Origin: Antedon bifida
Lineage: Eukaryota > Echinodermata > Crinoidea > Comatulida > Antedonidae
Direction of reading: 5' to 3'
Assembly: GCA_963402885.1 (NCBI GenBank)
Contig: OY727102.1
Coordinates: forward strand, 8,618,001-8,682,000
Length of the DNA stretch: 64,000 bases
Every line of letters starts with the position of its first letter. Position 1 is the first letter of the stretch. The notes under the pieces were generated by a model, which saw only the letters and a program-made list of their open reading frames with translations, did not search any database and was not told the origin of the DNA. A program made the translations under genes and the position numbers. This document shows positions 37,571-50,000 of the stretch, piece after piece.

Positions 37571-38168
37571 TAAGCCATTCATATGTAAAAGGCCAGTTTC
37601 TGCTAGATGGTATATTTTTGGTAGAAAAAAAGAACATTTATAAGTATAAAATAAAAGCACATAAATCAAGCCCACAGACAGCTGCTGCTACACAAGATGC
37701 AGTCAGTGCAGTGGGTCTCCTAACAATCAATAATTTGGTTCTGTAACTACACAATATTTCACATCATCCATCCACTGAGCCTCGGTATGTGTGACACAGT
37801 ATGCCGAGAACTTAATATATATAAACTAGGCCTATATTATTGGAACGGTTTTACACTTGGCTATCAGGCCCAATGTTAAGACCATCGTCGGCCCCAACGA
37901 CTGAGACTATCGAGACCAACGCCAAGACGATCGGGCCAAGCATATAAGATGTCTTTATGGGCCCGATCGTCCATGGACGCGATCGTCTGTTTACCTTACT
38001 CGGCACTAAAATCCTAGCTGGAACGCTGACGGCGGAGGGAGGGAAGCTGTGACTTGACTGGACTCGAGCTTAGCCTAGCCCTCTAGAAACATTTTGTTCA
38101 TATCACAAACTTCAACGGTGGTCTAAGAATAAAAAACATGAACATACAATAACATTCTCTGAACTTAC

Positions 38169-38290
38169 CCCAAAGTTACAATTAACTTTAAAACAACATG
38201 TTCCGAATATGATATACACTGCAGAAGGGCGTCGCTAATTTACCGTTCAGTTTATCGCCATGTTGTTTGACACTCATTAATTATGCACTT
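38169..38290 (-). promoter_or_regulatory. Possible first non-coding exon and promoter of ATP8B
   Basis: On the minus strand a strong donor (GGG/GTAAGTTC) closes at about 38169, just downstream of a CpG-richer patch (37860-38290). Joined to the acceptor near 34488 it would give an untranslated first exon. This is a guess from the splice signal and base composition only. Confidence 0.25.
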
Positions 38291-41200
38291 AGAAAGGTCA
38301 ATATGGAGGTCACACCACCTCTGAAAAAAAAACTCAAACATCTAGCCTAGGCCTATACTTCTTTCAAATTTGTTTTTAGCGATTTTTGTGAACTTAGGTT
38401 TTTTTGTTATTCTGTTTCAGTTAATTTATTGCTGTTAATTATTGCAGCACATACATTGTAATTTTAGGTTTATTTACATTTCTGTACATACTGTATTTTC
38501 AACCTACATGTACATGTTCTATTCGTAATTCATCATCTGCCAAAATATTTAAAAAGTTGTATAAAAATAATTTGTTCTTAACCTATCAATATGTTTGTAC
38601 CTTGTATTAGTTTTTTGTTAAGGTGGCCAAATACTGTACGAGCTTTGCTCTTTTTTTAGTCATCCTTCTATTTTTTATGCATATATTGATTTACACTATG
38701 TATCATATTGGAAAATAAAAACTGAAACTGAAGTAAAATAAATTGTCATTTATAATTTTGTATTTCTTTTAGTATTTACTGTAGTTTTGATCATTCTGCT
38801 ATTTAGATAGGCCTACCTACAATTGTCATTATCAATGTCATTACTACTATTATCATTTTTTTCTAATTATGTTCAGTCTTAAATTCAATGGGGTTTAGTT
38901 AGATTTTACAGTTTATTTTCACTTTTTTATAAGAAAAATTTTTTTTTTCACTTTTTGGGAATTCTAATGGCCTATTTATAAGTCATTTTTCATACACGGT
39001 ATTTCAGTTTTCATGTTTAATTTTGTTTGAGAACAACATGCCTACATATCTTAATGTTTATCTGCAATTAGCATACAATTAAGGCATATAAGGTAATGCT
39101 TCAACAAATTGATTTAATGATTTTGATTTTTATTATAGGCATTCACAAATTACAGATTTTCTATTAAGAAAAAAAAGAAGAGAATACTTTTTAGTCTTTC
39201 TTTTGTTCAACTACAATTTTTTGTTGAATAATGTGGAAATCAATTAATTCAACTCAAAGTCCAGGGGGTCAGTATTGACTGACTGGTTTTATTGATCACA
39301 GGAAATTCATTCATATTACATTGGAGCATATAGTATTATTATTATTAAAGAAAAGAAAAAAATGTTACAAAAGAAAAGAAAATTAAATATTTATAGTTGC
39401 ATTTATCAAGCTTTAAAGAAATAAAAGTTCTTGGAGGGCAAAATTTTAATTATCAAAAAACATTCATCTCAATCTGCAGTATCAAGGTTTTCAACAGTAG
39501 CATCTTACTAAAATTCACCAAATCTTTGTGCATCTGTCCAGCTTTAAGGCCCGTTTACACTAGGACGATAAAGATCGACGATAAATAAACAAATATGCAT
39601 TGTTCATACACAAAACAAAAGAAATCTAAAAAGTTTTTATTCTAGAACTATTTAGGAACCATCTATGCTTAATTTGATGAAAATTATATTTTCACATGTC
39701 CAATCAAATAACGTCATGATTAGTAAGAGCAATAATATCGTGACAATACAACGATTTTTTTGGTTTTATTGATCATGACGTCATTTGATTGGATTTTTAA
39801 AAATATTATTTTTATCAAAGACAGCATAAATGAGTATTCTATAATTCTAGAACGAAAACCTTTCTAAATTATTTTGTTTTGTGTAAGAAAAAGGCATGCT
39901 TATCTATTTATCGCCGATCGTTATCGTCCTAGTGTAAATGGGCCTTTATTTGGAAACTAGATTCGAACGGTATTCAAATTTGGTTGGTGCAGCTCGGTAT
40001 AAGAGCGAGTTTGCATTTGTCATCAAGGTCAAAGTCTAGGCTTGAGAATTTGGCCACAGGGTATATCCACCCCATTCTACCAATTTACCAGCTTTTGATG
40101 GCACAAAAGGTACCATCTAATCAACCAATCAAATGAATACATGTTTAAAAAGTCATAATGATGAAATCAGATCTCCAAATTTAGTTTAAACACAGACCAA
40201 ATAAACTAATTTCATTTTTGGAATTTTATGTTTTTTTCTTTGTAGTTTTATTGTTTTAAATTTCTTGACTCTTTCCTCAAAAATTGGTGCTTCCTCTTAC
40301 CATACCTCACAGGGTCAATTTAGATGAATCTAAAAGGTGTATAATCAAAGAGGTAGAATTGTCTAAAATAGCAAAACCCCTGATTGTCAGAATATACTGT
40401 TTATGATATATAACTATGGTTAAATAAAAAACAATAAATAAAAAGAAAATGACAATTTTATGTAAATATCAAGTCAGAAATATGGTACAACTCCTGATAA
40501 GGAACATCTTCGGGACCCAACAATTTCCACTGAATTTGGGGTTTGCAACATATATTTCCCTTGTTCATTTCATAGGAAATTATCCCCTTAATAGAAGTGT
40601 CCCAAAAGTTTTCAACAATCTTGAAACAAAATTTTAGTGCTAATTATTCAATATACACATACATTTATTCATATGTTAACTCCACCGTAATATTAAGTTG
40701 AAATTTATATACAAACGCTTATCTTACATCAACTTCTATTAAGAAATAAAATACAAATAACTTGGAAGGCGGCAGAGAATGGGAAATTGTTAGCACATAC
40801 ATATTTGCTTATTAAAAGCATATATCTTATCTAAAAACTATTAAAACAATAAACAATTGTACATGTAAATACTACTTCTTTCATAAATTTGTGATTGTAA
40901 ATATAATTTAAATACATTAAACCATTTCAATGGTGCAGGTTCTTCCTAAACTAGTTGGTGTATGGATTAATGAATAGACGGATATGCATCAGTTTGAGAT
41001 CAAAGGTTCCAGGCTCTTGATGACAGAGCGTGAACCGCCCACAATGTTACAAAATAAAAAAGGCTTCTTAGCGGGGCATGCTCCGTGATTACCGACGAAA
41101 ATGTATTGTGATTGTAAAGAAAGTAGAACGGCGAATATAATGATATTATGTGCACTAAATCATCTTGCGACATTCAGTGGTTTCATCTCGATTGCGTTGG

Positions 41201-43945
41201 AGTACAAGAACCAGACTAGATATATAGACACTGTAGTACTACTAGTAGTTAAAAAATCTGAAATGGTAAATTGCGTCTACTTTTAAAACGAGCACTAGAG
41301 TAGAAGAATTAGTGACGCAACTATACATAGCCAGCCAATCCCAGGCCATAGGTAACGACATACATGTCAATAGAACAATCAGACTGCGCATATGATTTCT
41401 ACATGGGTTTTTGTTGTTGATCCTGATAAAAAAAATGTAACCGTTGATTCGCAGCATTCTATAGCAGGTCGCGGTTAGAGACATGAAGTTTTGTTTGATT
41501 GGCAGCAGAGCTTTAGTATAGTCAAGCGTGTTGGAAAATTGTTTGATGTAACCGTCGATACGTATCCATCTATTCATTAATCCATGGTTGGTGTCATAAT
41601 AATTTCAATCTCCTCTAAGATGTATCTGATATAGAATATTGTATTATTTGTAGGAATTAAGAGAGAACCTGCTAAAAGGTCTATAAAAAAAAAGTAATAA
41701 TATATTATAATTTACTTAACAAAACATTTTAGCCCTTAGAGGTCCTAACATAAAAAACAACACACTTTGTGAATTGCATTGCATTTACACTGAAGGTCTC
41801 TAAACTGTTATTATATTATTTGATACGATTCATGATTAAAGAATTTAAATCACACAATGCTCTGTTCCTCAATTCTTATTGGCCGAGGACTTTTACTTTA
41901 CAACCCACCCATGCGATACAAAATTAACTGTACTTACTATTACAAAAATTATTAATTGCACAAACAACTATCAACATAATCAAAAAACCATATATACAAC
42001 TTATTATGTAGACAACTGTAAAAATCAGTCAACTAATGTAATATATACAAAAAGTGATCCAACAAAACATCTGTAATTGCTGGCATTACATAGTTGAACA
42101 TCAAAATCATAAATTATTATAAATAAAGTTTGTTTGTTTTATTTGTTTACCACATACATTGTATACAAATAATAATGAATAGTGAAATATACTATAAAGA
42201 TAAAACAATGTGTGGTGGGTCACCAAAATATGATTGAAACCAATTTTTAAGTCATGGCCACCATTTAAAAAATAGACCAATATATAATTATATATTTTAA
42301 ATGACAACAAAATAACATAGGGGTACATATAGAATACACTTGAGAGATATGATTTTTAATGAAATTCACACAGTAAATCATTATATTTGAATGCTTTTCC
42401 TTGAAAAGGATTTCCTTAGATAAAGAGGATTTCCCCAACAACAGTCATTGACAAGAAAGATGTGAATAAAATAATTGTTGGGAGCCATAATGTTCAATTA
42501 AAGTTTACACACCACACAAGTAGAACATTTAGTAACTTGAGTAACAAAATTAGCACGTTCAGACTTGGTTATTTATCAGGGTAAGTTTGTTCCTACTTAT
42601 CAAAGTTAGCGATAAACCGTGGCCCTAAAAACATAAAAAATAAATCACATTTAAACAATAAGGTATACAATTCTAATAAATATTGTCCAACAAAAATGTA
42701 TAATCGTATCACTAACATTGATAAGGGTGTAAATGGCATGGGAAATTCATCAATTTTAAAGATTTTTCTTCATTTAATTTCTATTAATATATGTATTCCT
42801 TCTGTAGATAAAGTACATGAAGAAACCTCACTAAATATCTATATAAATATACAGTGAGCAGAATGGATGAACTGATAAGAGTTCAACACACTTTCTTGAT
42901 TAATACATTTTGAATAATCTATAAAAATTATATGAGGGAAAATACAAGTTATTATTTATTTCAGGTAAATATTTGTGTATTGTATACATACAATACTGTA
43001 TTTAAGTATATAGTGTATATAAATTGTATATATACTATATGAAAAAGTAACTGGAAAACATGTAACTGTACAATAGTGGTATTATCATTATTTATATACC
43101 TATCAAAGCAGAGAAATAACAAAATAAGTCAATCATATTATTAGCGACATGTTTTTCCTTCATAAACTGCTTGAACTATTATCATTTAAAGTGAAAAAAA
43201 TACTAACTTTTAAGATAGAAAGTATCACAGTATTGTTTATTTCCAAATATTTTTTTTACCTTGGCCAAATTATCTAAAAACATTTCTAAATGCACATAAA
43301 CAATTTTTTGTGTTTTTTTTTTTAAATCATTGTTGTGTTATCATAAAATATGGTTTCGTCCTAATGTAAATACCATTAAAATATTCACAATGTTTATTAC
43401 AATATGCATTCAATTTTTGGTGTTTTTATTTTTAACTTAATTCATATCATTCATTCCACAATGGTATATGTTCATGTGCATTTAGAGCTCCCAAAGGTTT
43501 GAATACCTAACATCAGCAACTAAAGTAACACAACATCTGACTACACATCAATCAAACAATGCAACTCCTGGCCAAATAAAGCATAAATCTTTAATATACA
43601 ACATTTTAAATTTAAATTAAAAACTTTCATGGGAGATTCTATAACTGTGAATAAAAATGAATTGATGTTTTAATTACGTAAACCTTATTTTTATTGTGTA
43701 TAATTTACACATTTTTCCAAATTGTAGATAACTATAGCAATCTCTAATTTAAGTATTTGATCAATTCTATTTAATAGTTCATAAAATCTTTTAGGGCTAC
43801 CATTTTTTTTACTTACCCTTTCTCTTGTTGTATATGTTTGTATATATAACTTTTCACAAATAAAAGAAAGTTTATAAATTTGTGAATATCTCAACTTCTA
43901 GTAAGCCTGTGTACAAATGAAAAAAAAAGAATAAATCATAGGGAT
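38291..43945. other. Spacer between DENND4 (3' end) and ATP8B (5' end)
   Basis: AT-rich, with one clear MITE (39547-39945) and a LINE-like tail near 38640-38740. The only higher-complexity stretch is 41030-41580, with small hydrophobic open frames on both strands that I do not recognise. The DENND4 3' UTR should lie at the right end; a minus-strand AATAAA at 43690-43695 is about 250 nt past its stop. Confidence 0.5.
39547..39945. mobile_element. 399-bp MITE with TTA target duplication
   Basis: The left end AGGCCCGTTTACACTAGGAC and right end GTCCTAGTGTAAATGGGCCT are inverted, and the similarity continues inward (CGATAA...GATCG...CGATAAAT; further in CTAGAAC and CCAATCAAAT with TGACGTCA). TTA flanks both ends (39544-39546, 39946-39948). 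A relative of the left half is at 59444. Confidence 0.88.
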
Positions 43946-44082
43946 TTAAAGGTAAAGTTCTCCAAATATCTTGCGGCATCGTTGTATGGATATCGCCGGG
44001 GCTTTGTCATGTGTCTGCATATCTTCCGTAAGCTCTTCAGCTAAACGATTACAGGCTATTTGGTACTCTACGTCAAATGCAT
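43946..44082 (-). CDS. DENND4: DENND4 last exon
   Basis: Encodes [14 protein letters not shown] (the first codon is completed from the previous exon) and ends [11 protein letters not shown] with TAA at 43946-43948. Vertebrate proteins end in a similar CRKxFG segment. Confidence 0.94.
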
Positions 44083-47000
44083 CTAATTGAACAAAAATAA
44101 GTTATTATTAGTTAACATATTTGAAAAATATGTATTTATTATTCTTTATTACAGAATTTATTACCAATTTAAATGTAATTAACATGAAAAAAAAAACAAT
44201 ATCGCATAAAAAATGTATGTATAAAAATCCACACAGCATTAAAAATCTAAAAATCTTATAAAAAGTTAAAACATCAAGAAAAAAGCAAGAGCAGTCGTAA
44301 GTCAGCAGGGAAGATAATTATGAATTTAATAATTTGATGTAGAATGGTATTGGACTATTAGCAAATCTAGTTGTTTTACTATAAACTAGTTGGGTCATTT
44401 TATTTTTTTCCTTAAATTCCTACAATGACAGCCAAGTCTGGTCGGTGGAATAAGATCAGCAGTCGAAGTTGAATTTTGGAAAGACCCTACACATCCAATG
44501 TTATTTTTTCTCTTTCATATATAGATTCACAAAGTGTACAATATCTTGGACCTTTATGCTGTATAATATACTTCTGGTACAGAGAATACAATATACAGTA
44601 TCCATTGGAGCCAATAAATAACCATACAGCGTTTATCCTCGAGACCGGAAAAAACGGCCGTTTACGGGAGGTTCTGCCGATAGAGGGCGAAAATCATGTA
44701 TTATGGCTATGCACAATATTTGTCGGAGTTCTTAACGCAACAGGCCTTTAAATTCTCCAGCTAATTGTATTTTATTGTTTAAGATCAGGTGGTTTAGTAT
44801 TATTTATGATTTTCAGACAAATTTTAAAAGCTTTTTTGAATGAAAATGGTTGGTAAAAATATAGACGGTACACAGTATACGCTCAAGTAACTTTTTTCTA
44901 CAAAAATGAGATCATATGGGATCCAGATATAGACAAAAAAGAGATTTAAAGCGAGAACCTAATAACATAAACATAATAATGATGTTGCGATCGCAGGGTA
45001 AATCAGAAAGTGATGATCAGCTGAACACCGATAACTCAATTCAAACATGTTTAATGAACATGATAACATTATTGGCCACATCCCTCTGGGATTATCGCCC
45101 TATGTTAGCAGGTTTTTAAAGAGTAGGGTAAATACAGGTACTATGACAGTAACATCAACAAGTGAACAGCATCTGGATATGGCCTGGAAATACCATGTAA
45201 AGTATCAAAATTATATTTTTGTTGTCAAAAGTCAATACAAATTTTCGGGTGGCCGCTTACGAGAGGTAATTTACCATACAAAAAGCTTACGGGAGATGGT
45301 TGAATACGGGAGGTACCAAATGCACTAATTAGATTGAAAGTGCGGCCGTTAAGGGAGAACTGCTAAGGGAAGTGGCCGCTCAACTTTTTAACATTTTATT
45401 CCTTGTATTTTAAATGTGTGTACTGTATCTTATTCTTCTCCTTATTCTTTTTTTTAAATAAAAATGTTATGTAAATATTTATATATGTGTTTTTAATTTG
45501 TTTTGAAGTGCTTGATACAAAACATTCTTTTTGAACAGTGCATTATATTACACTTACAATAATGTTTGACCTAATGATACTTTTGCAACATCCATAAAAT
45601 GCTATTATTTCTCCTTCATAGATAGATACACAAAACAATACTGAATATAATAAGGCCTTGTGTAAAGTTATAAACTATAATCTTTTGACTTCTGAAAATT
45701 TAGCTATTTCCAATGTAATCTCCTTATTACTAAAAGATTAGAGAAAACATCGGCAGAATCAAAATCTGAACAATGAAGCATATATTGTAACTGAAGTTAC
45801 CATACCATGATCAATATTTTCTCTTTTGAGTGCCACAAAAGCAAGAAACAACACCTCGCGATAGATACTTCTTCTTTTCTCTTTTGATATTTGTTGTTTC
45901 TTGAACTCCTCAAGCATCATTTCAATCGGTCTCTGAACATCATTCAGTTTGATGCATTTTACTACTTCAAGCATAAATCTGAAATACAACAAAACAATAA
46001 ATTAATATATTATTTAGCCAACTGCTATTAAGAGCCATGCTCCTATGACACAATATCATGTTGTTAGTAACATCATACCTATAACAACACTATAAATGCT
46101 AAAACCACCATCATTGCACTATCAGCAATACCACCACTGTGCTACCAAAACCACCAGCACCACTGCTTTATTAACCAACATCACTCCAATCAACACAGCC
46201 ACTGTAGAAAATACCACCATTACTATCAACACCATCACTGCTACCAATACAACCAACACTGCTACAAATACCACCACCAACACTGCTACAAATACCACCA
46301 TCAACACTGCTACAAATACCACCATCAACACTGCTACAAATACCACCATCACTGCTACAAATACCACCAACACTGCTACAAATAACACCAACACTGCTAC
46401 AAATACCACCAACACTGCTACAAATACCACCAACACTGCTACAAATACCACCAACACTGCTACAAATACCACCAACACTGCTACAAATACCATCATCACT
46501 GCTACAAATACCATCATCACTGCTACAAATACCATCATCACTGCTACAAATACCATCATCACTGCTACAAATACCACCATCAACACTGCTACAAATACCA
46601 CCATCAACACTGCTACAAATACCACCATCAACACTGCTACAAATACCACCATCAACACTGCTACAAATACCACCATCAACACTGCTACAAATACCACCAT
46701 CAACACTGCTACAAATACCACCATCACTGCTACAAATACCACCAACACTGCTACAAATACCATCATCACTGCTACAAATACCATCATCACTGCTACAAAT
46801 ACCATCATCACTGCTACAAATACCACCATCAACACTGCTACAAATACCACCATCAACACTGCTACAAATACCACCATCAACACTGCTACAAATACCACCA
46901 TCACTGCTACAAATACCATCATCACTGCTACAAATACCACCATCACTGCTACAAATACCATCATCACTGCTACAAATACCACCATCAACACTGCTACAAA

Positions 47001-50000
47001 TACCACCATCAACACTGCTACAAATACCACCATCAACACTGCTACAAATACCACCATCAACACTGCTACAAATACCACCATCAACACTGCTACAAATACC
47101 ACCATCAACACTGCTACAAATACCACAATCAACACTGCTACAAATACCACCATCAACACTGCTACAAATACCACCATCACTGCTACAAATACCATCATCA
47201 CTGCTACAAATAACACCAACACTGCTACAAATAACACCAACACTGCTAAAAATACCATCATCACTGCTAAAAATACCATCATCACTGCTACAAATTCCAC
47301 TATAGAAATACCATAAACACTGCCACTGCTACTAAACATCATACACATCTGCTACTACTACATGACCACCGCTACACATATCATCATCATCATCATCACA
47401 ACCATCACCACTAATATTATTCTTACCCTTTTGAGAATGACTGTCTTTCTGTAATTAGTGCCTTCATTAGAGATGAATCTCTATTGTTCCATAGTATGTA
47501 CATTGGCACTCCAATCTCATTGTACAGTTCCACATTATCCCAAAGTAGGTTTAACTTTATATGACGACTATCATTATGAAGGTACTGATTACAAGCCTTA
47601 AAAAATCAACGAGTATAATGTATGAATACACACTATCTACTAAAATACATTTGTATGGTTTTGTAGTAAGTACATGGCTAACTACTTACTTCTACTGTCT
47701 CTCTGCCTTCACTATAAGCAGCTAAAATTAAGCCAGGAAGGTTAGTTGGAATTTCAAGCCGACGGAAATACCAAATCTAGGGGAGAAAAAGACAGGCAGT
47801 TGCATTATCAATTACAAGAATTATTTCACCCTTCCTAAAGCTCTGTCTACATTATCAAAATTGTGATACACCCAAATATGGTAGTGATATTACGTCATTG
47901 TGTAAATAGTATATGGGCACATCACATTTTTTGTCACATAATGTTTGATAGTGTTAGACAGAGCTTAACACATATTAGTAGTACCAATGTTTAAATCATG
48001 AAACTAAGAATTGAACCAATAAGCCCTTTGGGATAAAGTCACCAGCATTACCATCACGCTGCACTGTGTTGTAACGGTTGTCCACCTGTGAGGTCTATTC
48101 TATATATGGTATTGTGAGATGATTTAGAACACTCAGCACTCGAACATTTTCCATATATGGCACATGGTTATATTCAATCAAATTTTCCTGTGTGGTAAAT
48201 CATTTCATTCTTAAAACTCTTATTTTATACTTACCAGATTCCAGAAGATGATTGGATGCATTTCAACAAACTGTGGAGACCTCAAACAAGACTCTCCTTC
48301 ATGTTCTATGGCATTCTCAATCTCTTTTCTTAAGACTAGAGGGCTAAGGTATGGAACACTAATAGGTTCAATCTTCTTCTTATTAACCGGTGGTGGAATG
48401 TACTCCTTAGATCCGTAATGACTTGAAGTTAGGCTGGATGCTTGGAAATATTCGTCTTGCACTGTAAGGCTTTTCGTTCGAGCTGGTAATGTACTGAAAA
48501 AATCATAAATACTGCATTAAGCAAAAGGTGAAATAAAACAGTATTTCTTTTTTTGCTAGACTTATTTTATCTTCTCTATACAGTCATATACAAGAATATA
48601 ATTGCAACATTATATAAATAAAAAAAAAAAATGAGAATACAACGTATACAAACCTGCTCTTATTAATAAGCTTCTTGCTGATATCAAAAGGTTTCAGGCT
48701 ACTTGAACTCTGACCCATATCTGCAAGGTCTGTATGTTTACATTCGCTTGTTGATCGTTGCCTTAAATTCAACGGCTTAACCTCACTTGGGAGGGTGCTA
48801 TCACTACGAGAAGTGTCCAAATTGTCATCTAAACTGATAAGTTTGTCATTATCCGAATCATCCTTGTTCGGTTCCTCATCAAATTTCTCCAGAAGCATAT
48901 CATCAATGCTAGGAACCGACTGTGTTTTTTTGTTCTGCGTTTCTAAAGGTTTTATGTTATCATGTAAACTATGCATGCTATCAATGGAATTTTCCCGTTT
49001 TAAATCCCTCCCACGCAAGTCCTCAATGTTTATAAACAAAAATGGAACAATATTTGAAGATGAGCAGAAAAAACATCTGAAAAAAAGATGGGATAACAAT
49101 ATTACAATGAGCATAACCTCTACTTGCTTTAAAATACTGATTCCTGCTCAGATAATACTGATTCACATTAAATTCTTGCTTGGACTAGAGGAGTATGTAT
49201 TAAAGGAACCAATGAATTTTAAAGTCAAGAGGGTCTTTTTTCAATAAAAGGAAAACAATTTTTTTAACATCACTTCCGTTGGAACCTTCAATGATTAGAG
49301 GATAGGAAGCCTATGGTTTACACAAATATTCTAGAATCCCTGCAATTTAGACATACATTCTTGAGTTTACACTGACGATATGTTTGCTCATTACATGAAT
49401 GGTGATTCACTGTGCACCATGCCAAGAGGGGTAAACACCTACTTGTTTCGAAAAATGTTCTTTAAAGTGCACTAGATGTTTTGTGTACACTATATATTAT
49501 ACAGTATGCTAAAATCTTACTTAGTGCCTAGATTAGATTCATCTGCAGACCAACCCGCCATGATGACCTCATCATACAACATTGCATTACATTGATGACA
49601 CCGATTACAACTTGTTATCCGTATGTCCATTGCAAAATTACGACGAGAACCAAAGTCATCCATATCATGTGACAGATTCAGAGACTGCATGCTCCCTGTG
49701 GATAAACCATATCTTATACCGTTAACTCTTTTGAAAAAATGGACTTTTTATCACACAAAATTAAAACATTATTTTAGATTTTAGTTTTACTATTCTAAGA
49801 AACAAATTTTCTCTAACAAAGTATCACTTCCATAGAAAACAAAAAATATTAATGTTAAATTCACTTATAAAATGACCACTTAAACTCCATTGGCTGGCAG
49901 CCAATTTGACTATTTTTGCTTTAAATTACATTTTTTAGGTAAATACATTTTCTTTTGGACCCAATTTTGTTCAAAGTAGACAGCACTTAGGTGACATTAA

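Noticed and set aside
44476-45328. Three plus-strand frames of 67-93 codons
   Set aside because: They fall in a degenerate repeat block inside a DENND4 intron and show no family resemblance or shared frame.
46096-47316. 406-codon plus-strand and 408-codon minus-strand open frames
   Set aside because: They are translations of a 21/24-bp minisatellite inside a DENND4 intron; units in multiples of three keep both strands open. No start context, domain or non-repeat part supports a gene.
48795-49247. 150-codon plus-strand frame
   Set aside because: Antisense to DENND4 exon 48654-49076; composition is the complement of a Ser/Asp-rich coding frame.
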